DNA from: Cyanobium sp. Morenito 9A2
GTDB taxonomy: Bacteria; Cyanobacteriota; Cyanobacteriia; PCC-6307; Cyanobiaceae
Length of the DNA: 64,000 nt
Direction of reading: 5' to 3'
NCBI RefSeq assembly: GCF_024345575.1
Contig: NZ_JAGQBJ010000012.1
Coordinates: forward strand, 28,400-92,399
The notes beneath the pieces are model-generated. The model was given only the letters and a program-made list of their open reading frames with translations. It was not told the origin of the DNA and made no database searches. Of the stretch, positions 40,116 to 48,272 are shown piece by piece (the first letter of the stretch is position 1; each line of letters starts with the position of its first letter). The translations under genes and the position numbers were made by a program.

Positions 40116-40221
40116 TCACGATCCACTGAATCGGGGTAACCCCAGTTGGTGCTCACCGTGTGATCTGTGAGATCACGGGGATGCTGCGTGCCCCGGTCAA
40201 GCCGCCCAGCGAGGCCAGCTC

Positions 40222-41867
40222 ATGACCAGAGGCTTGCTGCAGAGCGACAAGGCCCACGCCCAGGCCCGAGCTCCTGCTCTCGTCACAGTCGGGCCGCTGC
40301 TCGATGGCGGACTGCTCCACTCTCCGCACCATCGCGATTGCTGGCGTGATGGTGGCGTGCTCGGTGTTGCTGATCCCTCCCTGGCCTCGGCCAGCACGGA
40401 ACAATTGAGCTTCCGGGAGTTCATCGCCCAGGCCTATCCCCGCTACGGATTCCACCGCTGGGCAGTGGTGCTGATCGCCCTGCTGCAGGCGATCGCCGAT
40501 GGCCAGCTCTCGCGCCTGATCGTCACCTGCCCGCCACGGCTGGGGAAATCGCTGCTGGTCTCCAAACTCTTCCCCGCCTACTTCATCTACCGCCACCCCC
40601 ACCTCTTCGCCGCCATCGCCAGCTACAGCGGTGAGCTGGCCTATGCCCACTCCCGCGAGGCGCGCCACTTCTACCGCGTCACCGGCAACCAGCTCTCGAA
40701 GGATTCCGCGGCTGTTGGCAATTGGCTCACCCCGCAGCGTGGCGGCTGCATCGCCGCCGGTGTGGATGGACCCTTCACAGGCAAGGGCTATTCGCTTGGC
40801 ATCATCGACGACCCCTACAAAGGCCCGGCCGATGCGGGCTCTGTTCGGGTACGGGCGCGCATCGAGGACTGGCTCAAGGCCGTCTGGTTCACCCGCGCTG
40901 AACCCCAGTTCATAGACGCGGGTGCTGGCGCTCTGCAGCGCAACCTCTCGGCTCAGGTGATCGTGCTCACCCGCTGGGATCACGAGGACGTCATCGGTTG
41001 GCTGATGGCCCAGGGAAGCGGCGATGCCCCGCAGGAGTGGCATGTGCTCAACCTGCCGGCGATTGCCGAGCACCGGGCCGATCGGCAGAGCTTCCCGGCC
41101 TCCTGCACGGTGGAGCCCGACTGGCGGCTACCCGGCGAGGCGCTCTGCCCCGAACGCTTCCCGCTTTCCGAACTGCTCAAGATCCGCACCCGGGTCGGGT
41201 CCTTCTGGTGGAACGCCCTCTTTCAGCAGCGCCCCTCGCCGATGCAGGGCGCCATCTTCCAGCGGGCCTGGATCAAGCCGCCGTTCCCCCGCGAACAGCC
41301 GCGTCGCTTTTCGCCCTTGGTGCTCTCCTGCGACCTTTCCTTCAAGGGGGAGGAACACAACGATCACTGCGGCTTCGTGCTGATGGGCTTGCTGCTACCG
41401 GATACGGCAGGGCCGCACACCGCGGGGCCTCTGGCCCCCAGCTTGAGCTGGAGGTGATCTGGGCGGCCCGCCATCACTTCGATCTGCCCCAGACGATCCG
41501 CTTCCTGCTTTCCACCCTCGCGGCGCTCGACGCCCAGGGTCTTCGCCCGAACGCGGTGCTGATCGAGGACGCGGCCAATGGCCCGGCCGTGCAGCAGACC
41601 CTCAAGCGCAAGGTGCCGGGCCTGCTGCCGATCCCCGCGCGTGGCAGCAAGGAATCCCATGCCCATGCCGTCGCGCCGCTGCTGGAAGCAGGCCAGGTGA
41701 GCTTCCACCACCGCGCCGCGCCGCTGGTGGAGGAGCTGCCGCGCTTCCCCAAGGGCACGAAGGATCTGGTCGATGCCTTCGGCCATGGGGGCCTGTGGCT
41801 GGAAACCCGCTACTGGCGGGGCCTGGGAATCAAGCGGGATCCGCTGCCGATGCTTCTCTCCCGCTGA
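40222..41867 (+). pseudogene. Phage terminase large subunit, frameshifted
   Basis: A DNA-packaging motor in two frames. The first (40222-41457) has the ATPase Walker A CPPRLGKSLLVSKLF and IIDDPYKGPADA, then the nuclease start LVLSCDLSFKGEEHND. The second (to 41867) continues with VIWAARHHFDLPQTIRFLL, LIEDAANGPAVQQTLKR and FPKGTKDLVDAFGHGG, the normal terminase C-terminus. The switch fits a one-base change in the C run at about 41432-41437. A 17-bp inverted repeat (GTGATC/GATCAC, 40160-40176) lies upstream. No portal or capsid genes are near, so this is a prophage fragment. Confidence 0.8.
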
Positions 41868-41871
41868 TCCC

Positions 41872-42453
41872 ATGACCCAGCTTCTGCTGCTGGTTCATGC
41901 GAGCGCAACGGATGTTGTCGTTCCTTCGCCGCGTCTACGCCGCCGGCGGCGGCTCCCCTGCATTCATCAGCAACTCGTCTTTGCTTTCCCCTACCAGCCG
42001 CCTCCTCAGACGCCACGCAAGACCAGGCGGCAGCGGCCCGTGCACCCTCAGGCGGCGATCCATGCGCTCGCTCTGTCTCACGTGGACCTAGCAGACAAGA
42101 TCGCCGGCAACTTTGCCCGCCGCACCACCCATCCCTTCGATGACCTCCGCCAGCTTGCGGTGATTGGCCTGCTCAAGGCCGCCGCCCGCTTTGATAGCAG
42201 CGGTGGGCGCTCGTTTCGTCCCTACGCCCGCACCTACGCCAACGGCGAGTTCACCCACTACCTGCGGGACCACGGCTTTGCCATCAAGGTGCCGCCGTCC
42301 TGGCGCGACCTCTACGCCAGTGGTCAGAAGCTGCTGCGGGAAGGACTGCAGCCGCAAGCGATTCCACAGCGGCTTGGGATCACCGCAGAGCGATGGCGGG
42401 AGATTCAGGATGCCTGTTCGACCACCGTGATTGCGCTACAGGCGGATGCCTGA
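41872..42453 (+). CDS. Sigma-70-like factor without region 4
   Basis: 193 residues. After a ~75-residue Arg/Pro-rich lead, the region-2 pattern is clear: ADKIAGNFARRTTHPFDDLR then LAVIGLLKAAARFDSSGGRS and FRPYARTYANGEFTHYLRDH, followed by a region-3-like part (KVPPSWRDLYASGQKLLREG, AIPQRLGITAERWREI). The -35-binding region 4 is absent. It starts 4 bp after the terminase stop, so it belongs to the same phage-derived unit and may have directed late transcription. No stop or frameshift is seen. Confidence 0.65.
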   Translation: MTQLLLLVHASATDVVVPSPRLRRRRRLPCIHQQLVFAFPYQPPPQTPRKTRRQRPVHPQAAIHALALSHVDLADKIAGNFARRTTHPFDDLRQLAVIGLLKAAARFDSSGGRSFRPYARTYANGEFTHYLRDHGFAIKVPPSWRDLYASGQKLLREGLQPQAIPQRLGITAERWREIQDACSTTVIALQADA

Positions 42454-42543
42454 ATGTTTGGCTCCTGACTTGTGAACGACTAAGCAAACTGGCGGGGATG
42501 GAGCAAAGCGGAATTTCCGTCCAGCGCAGGGTCTTGATCGGCA

Positions 42544-43035
42544 CTAATCTCCTCTCCTATATAGCACATCGAAGAGTTCTGGCGCCTCCTTGAGTATCGT
42601 GGCGACATGAACCCTCGCCTTAAACTGCAGGGAAGGGAAACGCTTCTTGAATTCATATCCAATCCTCAAAACCTTTTCATTCCATCCGTCTGACTTTCGA
42701 TTCTCGAATAGCCAGTCAAGAAACTCGCCCAAACACGCAACTGCAACGATTTCAATTCTGCCCTTCTCGTGAATCAGAAACAGAATCCTAATGTCCCGAT
42801 CCTGTCGATTGATTTGGTGATACTTCCCACTGTCAAACCACTGGAGATTCGCTTGCTTCTTGACTTCGATTCGGAGCGTCTCCCCTCGATTCTCGTATTC
42901 AAAATCATGCAAAGGCGCGTTAACACGCGTCCAATTGGATAGCAGGATTGCTACATCGCGCTCGCGTCCTCCTCTCCCAGATAGGTTCACTTTGTCAACG
43001 CGCCCTATGTCGAGAAGTTTTCGCGGTAGTCTCAC
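42544..43035 (-). CDS. Hypothetical protein, possible nuclease fold
   Basis: 163 residues in AT-richer DNA than the core. The segment FEYENRGETLRIEVKKQANL has the spacing of a PD-(D/E)xK active site (Glu, then E-V-K), followed by a helical part (EIVAVACLGEFLDWLFENRK). This suggests a small restriction-like nuclease. The family was not recognised and no methylase or partner is adjacent. Foreign origin is likely from base composition. Confidence 0.5.
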   Translation of the reverse strand: MRLPRKLLDIGRVDKVNLSGRGGRERDVAILLSNWTRVNAPLHDFEYENRGETLRIEVKKQANLQWFDSGKYHQINRQDRDIRILFLIHEKGRIEIVAVACLGEFLDWLFENRKSDGWNEKVLRIGYEFKKRFPSLQFKARVHVATILKEAPELFDVLYRRGD

Positions 43036-43141
43036 CGTTTTCCTGATGCCGAACGCTCAAGATCAGAAGCGGGCGAACCAACTTGGGTACAGTCAATTCC
43101 CTCCGCTCCCGCCTTCTGTATCTTGATGTTAGAAGGTCTAC

Positions 43142-43405
43142 TCATCGGTAGACATCTCTTCTATGGCCAACCTTCACAACGTCGACAATTCGCATTTCAT
43201 CATTAACGGAGTAAATGACCCGATAGTTGCCTTGCCGGACACGATAGAGGCTCTGTCTGCCCGCGAGCTTTTCAGACCCTGATGGGCGAGGTTGAGTGGC
43301 AAGTGATTTGATCTTCTCAATCAATCGTGCCAGCGTTGCCTTGTCTGATATTACTTGTAGTTCTTTAGCAGCTGATGGCTTAATTGAGAGGCTATATTCG
43401 GCCAC
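43142..43405 (-). CDS. RelE/ParE-type toxin
   Basis: 87 residues with the compact RelE fold pattern: YSLSIKPSAAKELQVI, the central LAGRQSLYRVRQGNYRVIYS and the C-terminal VVKVGHRRDVYR, whose Arg and Tyr are typical of ribosome-dependent mRNA interferases. It overlaps its antitoxin gene by 14 nt. Confidence 0.85.
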   Translation of the reverse strand: MAEYSLSIKPSAAKELQVISDKATLARLIEKIKSLATQPRPSGSEKLAGRQSLYRVRQGNYRVIYSVNDEMRIVDVVKVGHRRDVYR

Positions 43406-43622
43406 TATCTCTTAGGCTTGTGACAAACTCTTCGAAGCTAGAGCTTGGCTCATTTTGTCTCTTATCAGCATCTCTCAAATCATCAACATCTTCGGCCAAT
43501 GTCATGCTCACTGCTTCATTGACCATGTCCGATATTGAGCGGCTACATGCAGCAGCTCTTAAGCGCAGTGCACGATGTACATCCGCGTTGAAGTAGATGG
43601 TGGCCCGTTTCGTTTCGTCCAT
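43392..43622 (-). CDS. Antitoxin with ribbon-helix-helix start
   Basis: 76 residues. The N-terminal KRATIYFNADVHRALRLRAA and SRSISDMVNEAV fit a CopG-like ribbon-helix-helix DNA-binding domain; the acidic C-terminus (EDVDDLRDADK) would wrap the toxin. It is first in the operon and should repress it. Confidence 0.82.
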   Translation of the reverse strand: MDETKRATIYFNADVHRALRLRAAACSRSISDMVNEAVSMTLAEDVDDLRDADKRQNEPSSSFEEFVTSLRDSGRI

Positions 43623-43832
43623 CTCTGGACCTTAGCGCTTTGACGTCAGGACGTCAAGACGGCGGTGCCCCGGGGTCTCCTCTGATCCTTCTAACGCTGG
43701 CCTTGAGTGGCATGCAGGGAGCTTGGGGTGGCGGAGCTGAGGGCTGATGGTGGCCTGTCCACTCGAAGGGCTTGTTCGAAGTGTCGCCTTCCCACAGGAA
43801 ACGTCCGCAGACTTCAGCTGCACAAGCAACTC

Positions 43833-44162
43833 TCATGCAACCTCAGCCACATCTGCAACAATCGCGCCCTCCTTCACAGATGCGCTCAATTGGAGACCTA
43901 AGGCTGAGATGACCTTCAAGATCTTATCAAAACTTGGGCTCCGATCACCTGAGAGTGCCTTATACAGACTTTCCCGCGACAGTCCTGACTCGCGTGCGAC
44001 CTGGGTCATTCCCTTGGCACGAGCAATATCTCCCAATGCCTTTGCAATGAAGGCAGCATCCCCGTCTGATTCCTGAATACAGGCCTCCAGATAGGCAGCC
44101 ATCTCTTCAGGAGTCTCTAGGAACTCGGCAACGTCATAAGGTGCCGTCTTCGTCTCCATCAT
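43833..44162 (-). CDS. HigA-like antitoxin (helix-turn-helix)
   Basis: About 109 residues; an ATG one codon downstream is equivalent. The pattern is that of addiction-module antidotes of the DNA-binding type: APYDVAEFLETPEEMAAYLE, ALGDIARAKGMTQVARESGL and LSRESLYKALSGDRSPSFD. The start overlaps the toxin stop by 4 nt; toxin-first order is usual for HigBA. Confidence 0.85.
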   Translation of the reverse strand: MMETKTAPYDVAEFLETPEEMAAYLEACIQESDGDAAFIAKALGDIARAKGMTQVARESGLSRESLYKALSGDRSPSFDKILKVISALGLQLSASVKEGAIVADVAEVA

Positions 44163-44461
44163 TCATCCTCCTTGAAGTTACGAGCGAGATCCTGCGCATA
44201 TTTAACATCTTTCGCATGGGTGCTCTTGTCACCACCGGCGAGAAGAATGACCAGCAACGAACCCCGCTGTTGAAAATAGACCCTGTAACCAGGGCCATAG
44301 TGGATCCGAAGCTCAGAGACTCCTGCCCCAACGGGCCGAACATCGCCTGGATTGCCGCAGATGACGCGTTCAACCCTGGCCTGAATGAACGCCTTAGCCC
44401 TGAGGTCCCGAAGACCTCTGAGCCAACGCGCAAACTCCTCTGTACGGCGAACTGAAACCAC
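44159..44461 (-). CDS. HigB/RelE-like toxin
   Basis: 100 residues of the phage-derived Gp49/HigB-like addiction killer type: RRTEEFARWLRGLRDLRAKA, GAGVSELRIHYGPGYRVYFQ and LLAGGDKSTHAKDVKYAQDL, all family marks. It is paired with the HigA-like gene. Confidence 0.86.
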   Translation of the reverse strand: MVSVRRTEEFARWLRGLRDLRAKAFIQARVERVICGNPGDVRPVGAGVSELRIHYGPGYRVYFQQRGSLLVILLAGGDKSTHAKDVKYAQDLARNFKEDE

Positions 44462-44625
44462 ACTGACAGTGTAGCCCCGTGGCTACGAGCAGGCAAGGGC
44501 TCCGCACGGCATTCTCAAAGTGGCGGCACGATCCTTCGAACGCTCGCCATCACCTGGCCGCAAGGAGGCATTGGGGTAGATAGGGATCACACGGCGGCGG
44601 CTAAGGTGAATGGCGATGTTAGAAG

Positions 44626-45396
44626 TCAGTCCTTAAACTTCTCAAAGTACGCAGGGTCAACATCGTAGACAGTTCTCTTGAATACACCTAGCTCTACCCT
44701 CTGGAACGTTTCTACCAATTTGTCGCCGTCGACCAACTCGACCTGGGTGCCCCCTCTCTGCTCGCTTCCTGGATAGCCGCATTGCTGAATCCTGATGTGG
44801 TGATGATGATTCCTTTTTCAGCTCGTCCAAGCATGGTGTTGCGGAAGTCACCAACCTGAGCCCGGGACACCAGGTTTCCCTTTGCATAGCGCTTGCATTG
44901 AAACAGAACTCTGAAGCTGACAAATGGATTGATCTCAAGAGTGCCATAACCATCAATTCCACCATCAGCAGAGCCGCCGGTAACTTCCACATTCTCAAAG
45001 CCTGACTCTCTGAGAAGCTCTCTGCACACTTTCTCGAACACAGTAGGACTGATTGATCGCAGGGTGCTCAACAGATCTAGCTTCTCATTAGCTTCTTGCT
45101 CATCGACTCTGGCTTCAGGTGGGAAGACTTCCTCTTCAGTTTCAGGCACATCTCGCTTCTGCTTCCGATTCTCCGCGTGAATGGCAACCCATTTCAGGAA
45201 GATCTCTCGTGCATCCTTATCGTCGAGATATGTGTTTCGACCCTTCTCCGTAAGAGTCCATATTCCATGCTTGGACGAATCTAACAAGCCTTCCCAAACT
45301 AAATACTGCCTTGCCCATGCAACCTGATTATGGAAATTGCTTCCACCTGACTTGAGTGTCTGGTCTAGAAGCTCGTCTGAGAGGTTTAAGTTCCTA
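44626..45396 (-). pseudogene. mrr: mrr-type restriction endonuclease, 5'-truncated and frameshifted
   Basis: The minus-strand reading runs from the IS boundary at 45396: NLSDELLDQTLKSGG, VAWARQYLVWEGLLDSSKHG, IWTLTEKG (Mrr N-terminal winged helix without its first part), then the catalytic domain LLRESGFENVEVTGGSADGG, IDGYG, FQCKRYAKG and GIIITTSGFS. One missing C near 44748 shifts the frame; after correction it continues VELVDGDKLVETFQRV and ends FEKFKD at 44626. Mrr proteins cut methylated DNA. Both ends are damaged, so it is inactive. Confidence 0.8.
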
Positions 45397-45471
45397 TGAC
45401 GTGGACCCCAGAAACTGAACCAGCCCTTATGAGAGCTTCCCTACCGGCCAGACTTGGCCAGGAGAAGCCCC

Positions 45472-45726
45472 ATGAAACGCAAGCGTCACACCCCCGAGCA
45501 GATCATCCGCAAGCTGCGCACCGCTGAGCAGCTCCTCAACCAGGGCCAGAGCGTCGCTGACGTCTGCAGGACCCTGGAGGTATCGGCACCCACCTACCAC
45601 CGTTGGCAACAGCTCTACGGCGGCATGAAAGCCACGGAGGCCAAACGGCTCAAAGAGCTGGAGCAGGAGAACAATCGTCTCAAGCGTTTGCTCGCCGATG
45701 CCGAACTCGATAAGGCCATGCTCTAG
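45472..45726 (+). CDS. IS3-type transposase orfA
   Basis: 84 residues from MKRKRHTPEQIIRKLRTAEQ with the helix-turn-helix VADVCRTLEVSAPTYHRWQ and the leucine-zipper part RLKELEQENNRLKRLLADAE. It ends LDKAML at a TAG that belongs to a palindromic insert; the family usually continues KELAEGNF, which is found directly after the insert. Confidence 0.8.
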   Translation: MKRKRHTPEQIIRKLRTAEQLLNQGQSVADVCRTLEVSAPTYHRWQQLYGGMKATEAKRLKELEQENNRLKRLLADAELDKAML

Positions 45727-45751
45727 CCGAAGGCTTCTGCGTAGCAGTAGG
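45724..45751 (+). repeat. Dispersed palindromic repeat, copy 4
   Basis: TAGCCGAAGGCTT then CTGCGTAGCAG then TAGG, placed exactly at the orfA/orfB junction of the third IS. The hairpin is CTGC-GTA-GCAG. Confidence 0.7.
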
Positions 45752-45797
45752 AGTTAGCCGAGGGAAACTTCTGAGCCCGGAACGCCGCCGCAGGGCC

Positions 45798-46580
45798 GTG
45801 ATGGTTCTGCAGGATCGATTCCGGGCGTCCCGGCGGCGTGCCTGCCGTCTGGTGGGCCAGAACCGCACCAGCCAACGCCGGCCCGTGCCGGTGACGGCCA
45901 TCGAGGAGCAGAAGCTGAGACGGCGGATCCGCGAGCTGGCCAGGCGCCATGTGCGCTGGGGCCGGCGACTGGTCTACCGGCGGTTGCGGCTCGACGGCTG
46001 GAGCGTCAATCACAAGCGGGTGCAACGGATCTGGCGGGAGGAGGGGCTGCAGCGGCCCCTGCCGCGCCGTCGGAAGCGTTCACGCCCTGCCAGCGGCTCC
46101 AGGGAGCTGCTACGGGCTGACTACCCGCATCACGTGTGGGCAATCGACTTCCAGTTCGACCAGACGATGGATGGCCGTACGCTCAAGTTCCTGAACGTGG
46201 TGGATGAATACAGCCGGGTCTGCCTGGCGATTCGGGTGGGCCGGAGCTGCCAAGCTGTTGACGTGATCGACACGATTGAGGAGCTGCTCAAGCTCTATCC
46301 ACCGCCCACTCACCTGCGCATGGACAATGGCCCTGAGTTCATTGCCCATGCCTTGGAGGAGTGGTGCACAGGCAGCGGTTCCGGCACGGCCTACATCGAG
46401 CCGGGTTCACCGTGGGAGAATCCATTCGTGGAGTCGTTCAACGGTCGCTTCCGGGATGAGTTCCTCAATATTGAGCTATTCGCATCGGTGCAAGAAGCCA
46501 GGCTATTGGCGGAACAGCACCGAATCGAGTACAACACCTACAGACCGCATTCGGCACTCCAGCAGTGGAGAGCGGCCTGA
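45798..46580 (+). CDS. IS3-type transposase orfB (integrase core)
   Basis: 260 residues from the ATG; in the intact element orfB is made by frameshifting from orfA, and the frame is open upstream to SPERRRRAV. The DDE residues are in HHVWAIDFQFDQ, HLRMDNGPEFIA and NPFVESFNGRFRDE. The catalytic part is whole, but the insert at the A/B junction probably prevents normal fusion. Confidence 0.85.
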   Translation: MMVLQDRFRASRRRACRLVGQNRTSQRRPVPVTAIEEQKLRRRIRELARRHVRWGRRLVYRRLRLDGWSVNHKRVQRIWREEGLQRPLPRRRKRSRPASGSRELLRADYPHHVWAIDFQFDQTMDGRTLKFLNVVDEYSRVCLAIRVGRSCQAVDVIDTIEELLKLYPPPTHLRMDNGPEFIAHALEEWCTGSGSGTAYIEPGSPWENPFVESFNGRFRDEFLNIELFASVQEARLLAEQHRIEYNTYRPHSALQQWRAA

Positions 46581-46629
46581 CCACCCACCAGCTCTCAGAA
46601 GTACTGGACCAGCAAAGGGGGTCACGTCA

Positions 46630-46986
46630 CTGGCCCAATGACTCTCGGTCGGAGCGGGTCTGCTCAAAACTTTGCTGGGTGGAGCTGATCTGCAAAATGA
46701 GTGTTTCGCGTTCTTGACGAATCGATTCGAGTTGCGTTCGACTTCCAACTGCACTTTCTCGAGCTTGCAAGACTTGATCCTGAAAGGCCTTGGCTTCTTG
46801 CTGCTGTGACTGTAGTTCTAGGGAGAACTTCTCCAGCCCTTGGTCTGCTTTTAATAGCCGCTCTTCAAGAAGTCTGCGTTCACCATGACCTTCTCCCGAA
46901 GACCCACTAGAAAAGAGACGACTAAAAACAAAGCCAATAATTAAGCTAGTCAGAACACCAGTGATGAAGAGGAGTGTCGGAGCCAC
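46630..46986 (-). pseudogene. rmuC: rmuC 5' fragment cut by the IS
   Basis: The first ~119 codons of an RmuC-like DNA recombination protein from a GTG at 46986: a membrane helix (APTLLFITGVLTSLIIGFVF), then the start of the long coiled coil (LLEERLLKADQGLEKFSLEL, QDQVLQARESAVGSRTQLE). It runs straight into the IS right end, where SDRESLGQ and a stop are read partly from IS sequence. The nuclease-like domain is lost. Confidence 0.7.
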
Positions 46987-47022
46987 GGGGGATAGAAAAT
47001 TTGGATCAGTCTTTCAGTTGGC

Positions 47023-47070
47023 GCCCCCTGTTACCAATGCCTGATAGATCAGTTATTGGTAACAGGGGGC
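47023..47070. repeat. 16-bp perfect inverted repeat
   Basis: GCCCCCTGTTACCAAT at 47023-47038 and its complement at 47055-47070, with a 16-nt loop that itself holds CTGAT/ATCAG. It lies between the divergent rmuC fragment and the 47272 gene. A pyrimidine-rich run (TCCTCTTT) follows on the plus strand, so it may be a terminator left from a lost gene. Confidence 0.6.
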
Positions 47071-47090
47071 TCCTCTTTCGCCACCTGCAC

Positions 47091-47128
47091 GATGGGTGAC
47101 CACCCATCAACACCTGGTGCTCACCAGG
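47091..47128. promoter_or_regulatory. Tandem palindromes, candidate operator pair
   Basis: Two perfect palindromes, GATGGGTGACCACCCATC (47091-47108) and CCTGGTGCTCACCAGG (47113-47128), share the core GGTG-N2-CACC. Their centres are 21 bp apart, two helical turns, which would place two dimers on the same DNA face. They lie 145-180 bp upstream of the 47272 gene. The regulator is unknown. Confidence 0.4.
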
Positions 47129-47211
47129 GAGGAGCTACTCCCCGGTAAGCAAGCACCACTGCCTTGTGAGGTCGAAGTCGTCCAGCAGAACCGTGTCCCA
47201 GAAGGTCTAGT

Positions 47212-47240
47212 ACAACAGTGACACTGCAAGTGCTACACTG
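47212..47240 (+). promoter_or_regulatory. Candidate promoter with CACTGCAA core
   Basis: A weak -35 (TACAAC, 47212-47217), 17 bp, then TACACT (47235-47240) upstream of the 47272 gene. The spacer holds the inverted repeat CACT-GCA-AGTG (47223-47233). Its CACTGCAA core is the same as in the promoters at 56034 and 60083, but the match is looser. Confidence 0.35.
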
Positions 47241-47271
47241 ATGGAATCCTCAATGACGTCCTCAATCCCCC

Positions 47272-47955
47272 ATGGATCAACTCCTTCCCTTGGCCCAGCA
47301 GTGGCTTGCTCAGTTGCCTGTGACCGCACTCAGCATCGACAACCTTGTGGAGGAGGGCCTCATGGGCTGCTCCGAGCAGGATCTGCTCCCTTGGTTGGCT
47401 GAGGCCCGCGCGTTTGAGGCCATCAGCCGGATCACCTGGGTCAAGACCAAGCCGGATGGAGAGGGAGAGGTCGCCCTGATGACCTCCGATGTGACGGGTC
47501 TGGACGAGCTGCTCGAGTGGATGCTGGAGAGCCGGGGTTTCTGTCCGAAGGTCTATGCGCCGGAAGAAGAGCCCATCGTTCCCGGTTCCCTGGTCGCGCT
47601 GATGCCCACGGCCTACAACCTGCCGGAGGGCAGCAGCTCGGAAGAGGTTCTCACCGAGGAGATGCTGAAGGTGCTGGCCGAGATTTTTCAAGATCTCAAG
47701 CAGGCTTACGGCAACCACGCTCATCTCCATCGCCTGGACTATGGAGTCTTCATGGCCGCGGTGGACGAGCACGACGTCATCGTGCTGACGGGGCAGTTCA
47801 TCGACCTCAATGATGGCGAGCTTTACGACTTCACGTTGGATGGGATCAAGCAGCGCCTGCGCTACAGCTCGACCGGGGTGATCCATCCCGCCTTTGCCCA
47901 TCGGCTGGACGGAGCCGTCGCTGAACCGGCTCACGCGGCCTCCTCACAAGCGTGA
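47272..47955 (+). CDS. Hypothetical acidic protein
   Basis: 227 residues starting MDQLLPLAQQWLAQLPVTAL. Segments such as SRITWVKTKPDGEGEVALMT and DYGVFMAAVDEHDVIVLTGQ suggest a mixed alpha/beta cytoplasmic protein, with no membrane helix or known motif. Codon use is core-like, unlike the AT-rich DNA on both sides. It has its own upstream region with palindromes and a candidate promoter. No function proposed. Confidence 0.6.
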   Translation: MDQLLPLAQQWLAQLPVTALSIDNLVEEGLMGCSEQDLLPWLAEARAFEAISRITWVKTKPDGEGEVALMTSDVTGLDELLEWMLESRGFCPKVYAPEEEPIVPGSLVALMPTAYNLPEGSSSEEVLTEEMLKVLAEIFQDLKQAYGNHAHLHRLDYGVFMAAVDEHDVIVLTGQFIDLNDGELYDFTLDGIKQRLRYSSTGVIHPAFAHRLDGAVAEPAHAASSQA

Positions 47956-48272
47956 GTGGAGGGTCGATGCCATCCCTCTCGCTAAAAGTATCGTCCCTAC
48001 TTTTCGACGACCCACCTTTGCATTCTACATATAAGGTTTACCGTCTTTAGTCGTCTCAATATCGTTGCCCGATTAGTTATTTAGCCTAAATGAGACAATA
48101 TTGTACCCATTGCTCTTGGGTTAAGCGCACATGCTTCCACTACACCGTTCTCAGTTGGCATGCCAATTCCTAGTTCGTTGAGTTCCAGTGTGACATTGTG
48201 GCTGGCTTAGACCACAGCTCCAGTTTAGTCACTGTGAACTCAAGGCTAACAGTATTGGGGCGAGTTTCAACG
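47956..48272. other. AT-rich intergenic stretch, no gene seen
   Basis: About 320 bp between two convergent genes. No frame of protein-like composition was found. It holds short palindromes, for example TTGGCATGCCAA at 48155-48166 and ACAATATTGT near 48092. Confidence 0.6.

Larger units (their letters stand above)
38800..40144 (+). mobile_element. IS3-family element inserted in the previous IS
   Basis: The ends are imperfect inverted repeats: TGAGGTTGCCCCGG at 38800 and, read inward from 40144 on the other strand, TGGGGTTACCCCGA. About 1345 bp. No target duplication is visible: flanks are GAAG on the left and GTTG on the right, and the rest of the host IS orfB is absent to the right, so a deletion followed or accompanied insertion. 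Confidence 0.75.
45397..46629 (+). mobile_element. IS3-family element between mrr and rmuC fragments
   Basis: 1233 bp with ends TGACGTGGACCCC (45397) and, on the other strand from 46629, TGACGTGACCCCC. orfA and orfB are present. Flanks do not match (CCTA left, CTGG right). The left neighbour is the middle of mrr and the right neighbour the middle of rmuC. This is what recombination between two IS copies, or an IS-driven deletion, would leave. Confidence 0.82.
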
